The notes beneath the pieces were generated by a model that was not told the DNA's origin, ran no database searches, and saw only the letters and a program-made list of their open reading frames with translations. A stretch of DNA of 64,000 nt from contig NZ_JACHNB010000001.1 in NCBI RefSeq assembly GCF_014205225.1, positions 9,219,501-9,283,500 on the forward strand. The letters run 5' to 3'. The position numbers were made by a program, and so were the translations under genes. Shown piece after piece: positions 35,116-42,706 of the stretch. Positions within the stretch are counted from its first letter, which is position 1. The number at the start of each line of letters is the position of its first letter. The stretch comes from Actinoplanes octamycinicus. Lineage in GTDB: Bacteria > Actinomycetota > Actinomycetes > Mycobacteriales > Micromonosporaceae.

Positions 35116-35720
35116 ACGGGTGCCTCACGCCCCTCGAGACACCCGTGAGCGCCAGCCCACCCCCGCAACCAAACCGCCGACCGCAACCGCGTCATCGGCT
35201 GGCTCCCACGGGTGCCTCACGCCCCTCGAGACACCCGTGAGTGCCAGCCCACCCCCGCAACCAGACCGCCGACCGCAACCAGGCCATCGGCTGGCCCCCA
35301 CAGGTGCCTCACCCACCCCGAAACACCCGTCAGCGCCAGCCCACCCCCGCAACCAGACCGCCGACCGCAACCAGGCCATCGGCTGGCCCCCACAGGTGCC
35401 TCACCCACCCCGAAACACCCGTCAGCGCCAGCCCACCCCCGCAACCAGACCGCCAACCGCAACCAGGCCATCGGCTGGCCCCCACAGGTGCCTCACCCAC
35501 CCCGAAACACCCGTGAGCGCCAGCCCACCACCGCAACCAGACCGCCAACCGCGACCGGGCCATCGGCTGGCTCCCACGGGTGCCTCACGCACCCCGAGAC
35601 ACCCGTGGGGGCCAGCCCGCCGCCGGAACCGGACCGCGGACCGCGACCGGGTCACTCGGCTGGCTCCCACGGGTGTCTCACGCGGCTTGAGACACCCGTG
35701 GGGGCCAGCCGCGGCGGGAC
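35116..35720. repeat. 92-bp tandem array of REP-like hairpins, about 6.6 copies
   Basis: Units start at 35116, 35208, 35300, 35392, 35484, 35576 (93 bp) and 35669 (partial). Each opens with CACGGGTG or CACAGGTG and carries the complementary GACACCCGT about 20 bp later, with GGCTGGC on the left and GCCAGCC on the right, so each boundary can fold into a stem of about 20 bp. Units 3 and 4 differ by one base, which points to recent duplication. No CRISPR-like unique spacers. Confidence 0.9.
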
Positions 35721-35783
35721 GGGCCGTGGGCGGCGGCGGGCCCGCATGACACGCGTGGCGGTCCGGGGTGGGCCGGGCCTCGC

Positions 35784-35825
35784 GGGCCGATCGGCACGGG
35801 ACTCCGGTCGTACCGGAAAGCGGTT
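35784..35825. repeat. Dispersed 3'-flanking element, copy 2
   Basis: Contains CACGGGAC and GTCGTACCGGAAA (35807-35819), matching copy 1 at about 85% over 40 bp. It lies just past the stop of the TetR gene in the same orientation as copy 1 relative to its gene. Confidence 0.55.
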
Positions 35826-35859
35826 GATCTGAACCGGGAGCGGACCGCGGAGATCAACC
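35822..35859 (-). terminator. Inverted repeat just past the TetR stop codon
   Basis: GGTTGATCT (35822-35830) is complementary to AGATCAACC (35851-35859), directly at the 3' end of the TetR gene. The loop is long (20 nt), so this is a weak terminator candidate. Confidence 0.35.
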
Positions 35860-36468
35860 TCAGGAGATCTGACCGTCTCCGTCAGTCTGGAGGAACTCGG
35901 TGTCCCGGGCGGGCGGGACACCGAGGATCAGCGCGGCCACGGCCTTGGCCGCGCGGGCCGGATGCGCGCGCGGCCGGGTCACGCCGTGCGCCAGCACCCC
36001 GTCGATGAGCACCAGCAACTGGGTGGCGCCGAGGTCCGGATCCGGGTGACCCAGATCGGTCAACTCGGCCGAGAAGAGGGCGTGCAGCCGCTCCTTGTAG
36101 CCGCGCACCTCGGCGTGCGCCGGATGCGCCGGGTCGGCGAGGGCCAGCTCGGCCGCGGTGAACCGGCAGCCGCGGAAGGTCTCCCGGCTGACCACCACGT
36201 CCAGCTCGTCGAAGACGGCCAGGATCCGCGCCCGCGGATCGGTGCCGGCCGCGTCCATCACCGCCCGGTAGCGCGCCTCGTTCGAATTCGCCCGCAGCAT
36301 CTCGGTGACCAGCCCGTCCTTGCCGCCGAAGTGCTGGTAGAGCGAGCGCCGGGCCACCTCGGCGCGCTGCAGGATGGCGTCCACCCCGACGTGCACGCCC
36401 TGGTCATAGGTGAGATCACGGGCCGCCTCGAGGAGACGCTCGCGGGGACCGGGACGGGTGGTCGGCAT
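35860..36468 (-). CDS. TetR-family regulator of the adjacent exporter
   Basis: A 202-residue TetR protein: RERLLEAARDLTYDQGVHVG, then VDAILQRAEVARRSLYQHFGGKDGLV, the helix-turn-helix. The C-terminal domain contains CRFTAAELALADPAHPAH, typical of regulators of the AcrR/TetR_C type. It is divergent from a DHA2 exporter, and the 56-bp gap contains a TAGAC...TTCTA operator that recurs just inside the exporter gene. Self-control and control of the exporter are inferred. Confidence 0.88.
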   Translation of the reverse strand: MPTTRPGPRERLLEAARDLTYDQGVHVGVDAILQRAEVARRSLYQHFGGKDGLVTEMLRANSNEARYRAVMDAAGTDPRARILAVFDELDVVVSRETFRGCRFTAAELALADPAHPAHAEVRGYKERLHALFSAELTDLGHPDPDLGATQLLVLIDGVLAHGVTRPRAHPARAAKAVAALILGVPPARDTEFLQTDGDGQIS

Positions 36469-36494
36469 GCCGTCATCCTGCCACGGGCTTGACC

Positions 36495-36550
36495 GTAGAC
36501 CAACCGTTCTATCTAATCGTCGGCATGAGTAGACCGACTGTTCTATCTAC
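36495..36550. promoter_or_regulatory. Two direct copies of a 22-bp TetR operator
   Basis: 36495-36516 and 36529-36550 are the same 22-bp sequence with three differences, 34 bp apart. Each contains TAGACC-A/G-AC-C/T-GTTCTA, an imperfect TAGA...TCTA dyad as expected for a TetR dimer. The second copy lies over codons 2-9 of the exporter if it starts at 36525. Confidence 0.7.
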
Positions 36551-37883
36551 GCGACCGCACCCGCTGCTGCTGCCCACCGTGCTGACCGGGGTCTTCATCA
36601 CGATCCTGGACTTCTTCATCGTCAACGTGGCGATCCCGACCATCCGCGCGGACCTCGACGCCGGTCCGGCCGCCATCGAGTGGGTGGTCGCCGGGTACGG
36701 CCTGGCCTACGGCTCCGGCCTGGTCCTCGGCGGCCGGCTCGGCGACCTGCTCGGCCGGCGCCGGGTCTTCGCCCTCGGCCTGGCCCTGTTCACCGTCGCC
36801 TCGCTGGCCTGCGGCCTGGCCGGCACCGCGGGCCAACTGGTCGCCGCCCGGGTCGCCCAGGGCCTGGCCGCCGCGCTGCTCACCCCGCAGGTGCTCGCCG
36901 TCATCCGGACCGCCTACGACGGCCCGGAGCAGGCCAGAGCCATCAACCGGTACGCCCTGACGATGGGCCTGGCCGCCGTCTTCGGCCAGCTCGCCGGCGG
37001 CCTGCTGATCACCGCCGGGCTGGGTCTGGGCTGGCGCGCCTGCTTCCTGATCAACGTGCCGGTCGGGATCGCCGCGCTGCTGCTCACGCTCCGGGTGGTG
37101 CCGGAGAGCCGGGCGACCGGCAGCCGTCTCGACCCGGCCGGCGCCGCGCTGATCACGCTCGCCCTGGTCGCCGTGCTGCTCCCGCTGATCGAGGGCCGGG
37201 AGCAGGGCTGGCCGGCCTGGACCTGGCTGAGCTTCGCGGCCGCGGCGGCGCTCCTCGGGTGGTACGCCCGCCGCCCGCACCCGGCCCCGCTGATCGACCC
37301 GGCGCTGTTCCGCGACCGGGCGGTCACCATCGGCCTCTTCGCCCAGCTGGCCTTCACCATGACGATGGCCGGCTACTTCCTGGTCTTCGCGCTCTGGGCG
37401 CAGCAGGACCGCGGCCTCGGCCCGCTCGGCGCCGGCCTGCTGTTCGCCCCGATCGGGCTGGGCTATCTGGCCGCCTCCCAGCTGGCGCCGCGGTTCACCG
37501 CCCGGTACGGCCGGCAGACGATCGCGCTCGGCGGCCTGCTCCGGGCGGCCGGACTGACCGTGCTGCTGGCGCTGGTCGCGGCGGACGCGCCGGTCGCGGT
37601 GCTGGTCCCGGTGCTGGCCGCGGACGGGTTCGGGATGGGCCTGGCGCTCGCCCCGATCATGGGAACGGTGCTGGCCCGGGTGGCGGCCCGGCACGCCGGG
37701 GCGGCGGCCGGCGTGCTGACCACCACCCAGCAGGTCGGCGGCGCGCTCGGGGTCGGGATCATCGGGGTGATCTTCTTCGGAGAGGAAACCCGGGGCTTCG
37801 GCGCCGGACTGGTCTATCTCATCGTGGTGAGCCTGGCGCTGGCCGCGATCGTGCAGGCACTGCCCGCGGCCAGCGCGAGGTGA
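36525..37883 (+). CDS. DHA2-family MFS exporter
   Basis: A 452-residue transporter with 14 membrane segments and the DHA2 motif ILDFFIVNVAIPTIRADL, GGRLGDLLGRRRVF (motif A) and a motif C region. Proton-driven efflux of toxic compounds is the family role; the substrate is not predictable. I use ATG 36525 (MSRPTVLSTRP); a TTG at 36489 is open but would include the first operator. TetR-controlled by position. Ends one base from the stop of the formaldehyde dehydrogenase gene on the other strand. Confidence 0.9.
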   Translation: MSRPTVLSTRPHPLLLPTVLTGVFITILDFFIVNVAIPTIRADLDAGPAAIEWVVAGYGLAYGSGLVLGGRLGDLLGRRRVFALGLALFTVASLACGLAGTAGQLVAARVAQGLAAALLTPQVLAVIRTAYDGPEQARAINRYALTMGLAAVFGQLAGGLLITAGLGLGWRACFLINVPVGIAALLLTLRVVPESRATGSRLDPAGAALITLALVAVLLPLIEGREQGWPAWTWLSFAAAAALLGWYARRPHPAPLIDPALFRDRAVTIGLFAQLAFTMTMAGYFLVFALWAQQDRGLGPLGAGLLFAPIGLGYLAASQLAPRFTARYGRQTIALGGLLRAAGLTVLLALVAADAPVAVLVPVLAADGFGMGLALAPIMGTVLARVAARHAGAAAGVLTTTQQVGGALGVGIIGVIFFGEETRGFGAGLVYLIVVSLALAAIVQALPAASAR

Positions 37884-37884
37884 A

Positions 37885-39120
37885 TCACCGGCGGACCATG
37901 CCGTGCGGGTCGATCACGTACTTGCGGGCCGCGCCCTGATCGAACTCCAGGTAACCCTGCGGGGCCTGGTCGAGCGGGATCGGGGTGGCGTTGACGTTCT
38001 TCGCGATCTGCACCCGGTCGTGCAGGATCGCCATCATCAGCCCGTGGTGGTACTTCATCACCGGGCACTGACCGGTGACGAACGAGTGCGATTTCGCCCA
38101 GCCCAGGCCGAGCCGCAGGGACAGGGACCCGACCTTGGCGGCGTCGTCGACCCCGCCCGGGTCGCCGGTCACGTAGAGGCCCGGCACGCCGATCGCGCCG
38201 CCGGCCCGGGTCAGGTCCATCAGCGAGTTCAGCACCGTGGCGGGCTTCTCCACCTGGGCGTCCTGGCCGTGGCCGCGGGCCTCGAACCCGACCGCGTCGA
38301 CCGCGCAGTCGACCAGCGGCTGCCCGATCGCCGCCGCGGTCGGGCCGAGGATCTGCTGTACCTGGTCGGCCGGTTCGCCGCGGGACACGTTCACCGTCTC
38401 GCAGCCGAAGCTGCGGGCCTGGGCGAGCCGCTCCTCGTTCAGGTCGCCGACGATCACCACCGCCGCGCCGAGCAGGAACGCCGAGGTGGCCGCGGCCAGC
38501 CCGACCGGTCCGGCGCCGGCGATGTAGACGGTCGAGCCGGTGGTCACGCCGGCGCTCACGCAGCCGTGGTAGCCGGTCGGGAAGATGTCGGAGAGCATGG
38601 TGAGGTCGAGGATCTTCTCCAGCGCCTGGTCCCGGTCCGGGAAGCGGAGCAGGTTCCAGTCGGCGTAGGGGACCATCACGTACTCCGCCTGGCCGCCGAC
38701 CCAGCCACCCATGTCGACGTATCCGTACGCCGAGCCGGGCCGGTCCGGGTTCACGTTCAGGCAGACGCCGGTCTTGCCCTCCTTGCAGTTGCGGCACCGG
38801 CCGCAGGCGATGTTGAACGGCACCGACACGATGTCGCCGACCTTGACGAACTCCACGTCCGAGCCGGTCTCGACCACCTCTCCGGTGATCTCGTGGCCGA
38901 GCACCAGGCCCTCCGGGGCGGTGGTGCGCCCGCGGACCATGTGCTGGTCGCTGCCGCAGATGTTGGTGGTGACCGTCTTCAGGATGACGCCGTGCGGGGT
39001 CCGCCGCCCGACGTTCATCTTGTTGACGCCGGGGCCGTCCTTCATCTCGTACCCCGGGTAGTCGATGTCCTGGACCGCAACGCGCCCGGGACCCTGGTAG
39101 ACAACGGCTCTGTTGCCCAT
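37885..39120 (-). CDS. fdhA: Glutathione-independent formaldehyde dehydrogenase (zinc, NAD)
   Basis: A 411-residue zinc alcohol dehydrogenase-family enzyme. The catalytic zinc ligands begin with NICGSDQHMVRGR and GHEITGEV; the structural zinc cysteines are in CGRCRNCKEGKTGVC. The NAD fold is GAGPVGLAAATSA. FdhA marks include SDIFPTGYHG and GHGQDAQVEKPATVLNSLM, as in the Pseudomonas putida enzyme that oxidises formaldehyde without added thiol. ATG 39120 has GGAGG six bases upstream; upstream in-frame starts do not. Confidence 0.92.
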   Translation of the reverse strand: MGNRAVVYQGPGRVAVQDIDYPGYEMKDGPGVNKMNVGRRTPHGVILKTVTTNICGSDQHMVRGRTTAPEGLVLGHEITGEVVETGSDVEFVKVGDIVSVPFNIACGRCRNCKEGKTGVCLNVNPDRPGSAYGYVDMGGWVGGQAEYVMVPYADWNLLRFPDRDQALEKILDLTMLSDIFPTGYHGCVSAGVTTGSTVYIAGAGPVGLAAATSAFLLGAAVVIVGDLNEERLAQARSFGCETVNVSRGEPADQVQQILGPTAAAIGQPLVDCAVDAVGFEARGHGQDAQVEKPATVLNSLMDLTRAGGAIGVPGLYVTGDPGGVDDAAKVGSLSLRLGLGWAKSHSFVTGQCPVMKYHHGLMMAILHDRVQIAKNVNATPIPLDQAPQGYLEFDQGAARKYVIDPHGMVRR

Positions 39121-39246
39121 GATGGCCTCCATCGTCGGGTGGACTCGGTCCCGATGTTTCTCGCGCGGTAGCCGAAAATGAACCGTCGGTAATATCAACG
39201 CGCGCCGAAAATCGCATTGCAGTCATTCGATGGCATGATGCGGCTC

Positions 39247-40134
39247 ATGATCACCGAGCTGCGCACGCTTCCGCTCGACGGCGTCGACATGCTGGTCTCC
39301 CGCAACGGCGATCAGGTCCAGGTGCGCGACCCGCGGACCAACCGGTTGATCAGCTCGTCCGTGCCGTTGCCCGGGATCACCGGGCTGGCCGTGTGCCCGG
39401 TCGGCTGGCGCGACCCGCTGATCGCGGTGACCAGCGACGACGGCCTCCACTGGCTGGAGCCACGCTCCGGCGCCCGGCCGTTCACCGCCGACCGGTCGCC
39501 GTACCTCGAGTCGATGGCCGTCTGGGCCGGGACGCTGCTCGCCGCCTCGCTGCTCGAGCCGTTCCCGCTGGTGCGCTGGGACGCCGGGACCGGCGCCCGG
39601 CTGGAGCCGCTCGGCGTGCACGGCGACCAGGTCAGCGCGCTCGCCGTCCTGGACCTGCCCGGCGGCCCGGTGGTCTGTGCCGGCGACCGGAGCGGGACGG
39701 TGCACCGGTGGAACCCGCGCACCGGCGCCCGCGCCGGGGATCCGCTGACCGTCGGCGACGAGCAGATCAACGCGATCGCCGGGGTGCGGCTGCCGGACGG
39801 CCGGCGGCTGATCACCGCGGCCACCGCCGACCTGCACCGCTGGGACGCCGCGACCGGCGAGCCGATCGGGGTGCCGGTGGTGATCGACAGCTACGCGGTG
39901 CACCGGATGGACACGGTCCTGGTGAACGGCCGGGCCGAGCTGATCACTTGCGGCCACGACGCGGTGGTGCAGCGCTGGGACGCGACCACCGGCGAGCGGA
40001 TCGGCGACCCGCTTCCGGGCCGCTGCGCCACGGTCTTCCACCGGTACGGCGAACTCACCCTGGCGATCGGCACCCTGGACGGCACCGTGGACCTGCGGCC
40101 GCTCGGCCAGCCGCACCCGGACCGTCGCACCTAG
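39247..40134 (+). CDS. WD40-like beta-propeller protein
   Basis: A 295-residue protein made of about six repeated beta blades. Recurrent pieces are VHRWNPRTGARAGDPLTV, LHRWDAATGEPIGVPVVI and VQRWDATTGERIGDPLPG, each ending in the (W)D-x-x-TG turn common in actinobacterial WD40 proteins. No signal peptide; probably a cytosolic scaffold. It lacks any kinase or protease domain, unlike many actinobacterial WD40 proteins. ATG 39247 is used; ATG 39238 is possible. Its stop codon is inside a terminator hairpin. Confidence 0.8.
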   Translation: MITELRTLPLDGVDMLVSRNGDQVQVRDPRTNRLISSSVPLPGITGLAVCPVGWRDPLIAVTSDDGLHWLEPRSGARPFTADRSPYLESMAVWAGTLLAASLLEPFPLVRWDAGTGARLEPLGVHGDQVSALAVLDLPGGPVVCAGDRSGTVHRWNPRTGARAGDPLTVGDEQINAIAGVRLPDGRRLITAATADLHRWDAATGEPIGVPVVIDSYAVHRMDTVLVNGRAELITCGHDAVVQRWDATTGERIGDPLPGRCATVFHRYGELTLAIGTLDGTVDLRPLGQPHPDRRT

Positions 40135-40165
40135 CGCCTGTGCCGGCCTCCGAAACAGGCGCTAG
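40131..40165. terminator. Bidirectional hairpin that contains both convergent stop codons
   Basis: CTAGCGCCTGT (40131-40141) pairs perfectly with ACAGGCGCTAG (40155-40165). The plus-strand stop TAG (40132-40134) is in the left arm and the minus-strand stop (40162-40164) in the right arm. Confidence 0.8.
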
Positions 40166-40518
40166 CGCCGCGACGCCAGAAGAGCCAGCGCCACATTGAT
40201 CGACGAAAGGGTGATCGCGGTTGTCGCGGCCCGCGGCGGCAGCGCCCCGGACCGCCCGGCCAGCACCGCGGCGAGCACGTCGCTGCCGTGGATCAGCACC
40301 CCGCGCTGCGCCACCCGGCGTCTCTCCTCACCGCTGTTGACCAGCAACTCGGTCCCGAGCAGCACGGTGCGCACGCCGAACATCCGCAACGGATAGATCG
40401 CCGCGGCGTCCTTTCCCGGATCACCACCGAATCGCTTCACCATCATTTCCGGTACGACGAGCGCGGCGGACCCGACAGCCACCCGGATCACACCCAGCGC
40501 GGTAGCGGCGATTGACAT
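40162..40518 (-). CDS. Small membrane protein (DUF4267-like)
   Basis: A 118-residue protein with four likely membrane helices. The N-terminal half, ALGVIRVAVGSAALVVPE, and the central YPLRMFGVRTVLLGTELLV resemble the small DUF4267-type membrane proteins of actinobacteria. Function unknown. It starts 84 bp from the heme-peroxidase gene, in divergent orientation, and ends inside a shared terminator. Confidence 0.7.
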   Translation of the reverse strand: MSIAATALGVIRVAVGSAALVVPEMMVKRFGGDPGKDAAAIYPLRMFGVRTVLLGTELLVNSGEERRRVAQRGVLIHGSDVLAAVLAGRSGALPPRAATTAITLSSINVALALLASRR

Positions 40519-40602
40519 TCCGCGACGATTTCAGCCGTTCCCGGGGACGTCAGTCGGGCGGGCGACAGAGGCCCGTACCGAAAGGGTGTAGACGTTGCGG
40601 AC

Positions 40603-42393
40603 ATGGCTTTCTGGCGCACCTATGACCGCATCGCCGAGTTGGTGGACCGGCGCTGGCGCTGGCACCGGCTGCCCCGGGTGCTGGGCCTGGCCACCCTGGT
40701 CGGGGTCCGGAACACGTTGCGCCGGGAGAATCTCTACGACACCGGCCCGGCGTCCGGCGCCCCGGACCCGCCGCCCGGCCCGCCGACGCCCGAGCAGCTC
40801 GCCGCGCGTACCGTCGACGGCACCTACAACGACCTGACCAAGCCGCTGATGGGGATGGCCGGCAGCCGGTTCGGCCGCAACGTGCCGCTGAGCAAGGCCT
40901 TCCCGGAGCCGGCCGGCCGGATCCTGTCGCCCAGCCCGCGCGAGGTCAGCCGCACCCTGCTCACCCGCTCCGCGCTGATCCCGGCCACCTCGGTCAACGC
41001 GCTGGTGGCGGCGTGGCTGCAGTTCATGATCTGGGACTGGTTCAGCCACGGCCGGCACGTCTCCGAGGACCCGTGGGTGATCCCGCTCGCCGACGACGAC
41101 CCGTGGCCGGACCGGCCGATGCGGATCATGCGGACCCCGCCGGACCCGCAGCCGGTCGGCTCGGCCGCTCCCCCGGCCTACGTCAACACGCTGACCCACT
41201 GGTGGGACGCGTCGCAGATCTACGGGACGACCCGGGAGTACCAGCAGTTCGTCCGCAGCGGCGAGCACGGCAAGCTGCGGATCGACGCGGACGGGACGCC
41301 GCCGATCCCGGCCGGCGACCTGGACCCGACCCGCGAGCCGGGTTTCTGGCTCGGGCTGCTGATGCTCCAGTCGCTGTTCACCCGGGAGCACAACGCGATC
41401 TGCGACATGCTGGTGGCGTCCTACCCGGACTGGTCCGACGAGGAGCTGTTCCAGCGGGCCCGGCTGGTCCTGGCGGCGCTGATCGCGAAGATCCACACGG
41501 TGGAGTGGACGCCCGCGGTGATCAACAATCCGACCACGGTCACCGCGATGCACGCCAACTGGTGGGGGCTGGCCGGCGAGAGGATCAGCCGGGTGGCCGG
41601 GCGGATCAGCGACAGCGAGGTGATCAGCGGGATCCCCGGCTCGCACACCGACCACTTCGGCGTGCCGTACTCGCTGACCGAGGAGTTCACCGCGGTCTAC
41701 CGGATGCACCCGATGATGCCGGACGACTTCGACCTGCGGTCGCTCACCGACGACCGCGGGCACGGGCAGTACACGCTGCGCGAGCTGTCCGGCCCGGCCT
41801 CGATCGACCTGATCGGCAAGATCGGCCACACCGACCTGCTCTACTCGCTCGGCACCATGCACCCCGGCCTGGTCACCCTGCACAACTTCCCGCGCTGGCT
41901 GCAGGAGTTCCAGCGGCCGGACGGCAAGCTCGCCGACCTGGCGGCCACCGACATCATGCGGGACCGGGAGCTGGGCGTGCCGCGCTACAACGAGTTCCGC
42001 CGGCTGCTGCACCTGCCCGCCCCGGCCACCTTCGCCGAGCTCACCGACGACCCGGCCTGGGCCCGCGAGATCGAGCAGGTCTACCACGGCGACATCGAGC
42101 GGGTGGACCTGCAGGTCGGGCTCTACGCCGAGCCGCGCCCGGCCGGCTTCGCCTTCTCCGACACCGCGTTCCGGATCTTCATCGTGATGGCGTCCCGCCG
42201 GCTGAACAGCGACCGCTTCCTCACCAAGGACTTCACCCCGGCGGTCTACACGCCGGAGGGGCTGCGCTGGATCGCCGACAACACGATGACCACCGTCCTG
42301 CTCCGGCACCACCCGGAGCTGCGCGCCGCGATGCGCACCCTGGAGAACGCCTTCCAGCCCTGGTCGAAGGTCCGGACCGCGCCGATGGGCTGA
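40603..42393 (+). CDS. Animal heme peroxidase-family protein (cyclooxygenase / alpha-dioxygenase-like), distal His replaced
   Basis: A 596-residue protein of the heme peroxidase superfamily shared by cyclooxygenases and fatty-acid alpha-dioxygenases. SLFTREHNAICDML (residues 257-270) matches the FxREHNxICDxL core; VYRMHPMMPDDF holds Tyr366 and His369, equivalent to the catalytic Tyr and proximal heme His of cyclooxygenase. However, the segment WLQFMIWDWFSHG (138-150) has Trp145 where this family usually has the distal His in the form HDW. No signal peptide. Substrate probably a fatty acid, if active. Monocistronic. Confidence 0.85.
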   Translation: MAFWRTYDRIAELVDRRWRWHRLPRVLGLATLVGVRNTLRRENLYDTGPASGAPDPPPGPPTPEQLAARTVDGTYNDLTKPLMGMAGSRFGRNVPLSKAFPEPAGRILSPSPREVSRTLLTRSALIPATSVNALVAAWLQFMIWDWFSHGRHVSEDPWVIPLADDDPWPDRPMRIMRTPPDPQPVGSAAPPAYVNTLTHWWDASQIYGTTREYQQFVRSGEHGKLRIDADGTPPIPAGDLDPTREPGFWLGLLMLQSLFTREHNAICDMLVASYPDWSDEELFQRARLVLAALIAKIHTVEWTPAVINNPTTVTAMHANWWGLAGERISRVAGRISDSEVISGIPGSHTDHFGVPYSLTEEFTAVYRMHPMMPDDFDLRSLTDDRGHGQYTLRELSGPASIDLIGKIGHTDLLYSLGTMHPGLVTLHNFPRWLQEFQRPDGKLADLAATDIMRDRELGVPRYNEFRRLLHLPAPATFAELTDDPAWAREIEQVYHGDIERVDLQVGLYAEPRPAGFAFSDTAFRIFIVMASRRLNSDRFLTKDFTPAVYTPEGLRWIADNTMTTVLLRHHPELRAAMRTLENAFQPWSKVRTAPMG

Positions 42394-42406
42394 ACCCGGC
42401 GGCGCG

Positions 42407-42649
42407 GTGACGCCGGTGCTGCTGTGCGCGCTGTCGTTCGTCGCCGGCACCGGCGCCACCCAGCTGGTCGAGGGGGCGCTGACCCGGCTCGGCGCCGCCG
42501 TCCGCCGCCACCCACGCCCCGCCGCGAGCCGCACCCCGATCCTGCCGCGACTGGGAGAGAAGACGGCGGTCACGGTCAGCACGCCGAAGCCGGGCGCCAG
42601 GCTCCGGCTGGGCGTCAGGGGTGTCTCCAGCCCGTCGAGACACCCCTGA
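42407..42649 (+). CDS. Possible small protein after the heme-peroxidase gene
   Basis: A GTG-started frame of 80 codons begins 13 bp past the peroxidase stop. The first 17 residues (MTPVLLCALSFVAGTGA) are hydrophobic; the rest is basic and Pro-rich, and the last 15 codons run through the left arm and most of the right arm of a REP-like hairpin. It could be a small membrane-anchored protein, but the lack of a family and the hairpin make chance as likely. Confidence 0.25.
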   Translation: MTPVLLCALSFVAGTGATQLVEGALTRLGAAVRRHPRPAASRTPILPRLGEKTAVTVSTPKPGARLRLGVRGVSSPSRHP

Positions 42650-42660
42650 CGCCCAGCCGG
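42604..42660. repeat. REP-like palindrome, 24-bp perfect arms
   Basis: Bases 42604-42627 are the exact reverse complement of 42637-42660, with a 9-nt loop. The arms start CCGGCTGGGCG and end GGGGTGTCTC, related to the hairpin units at 35116-35720 and to the degenerate copy at 15939-15995. It sits between the ends of two convergent genes and can serve as terminator for both. Confidence 0.85.
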
Positions 42661-42706
42661 GGCCGCGCCCGCACCGCGCACCGCACACCCGCCCGGAGGC
42701 GGCTGG

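Noticed and set aside
35116..35720. CRISPR array
   Set aside because: The 92-bp units are repeated whole, with no unique spacers and no cas genes.
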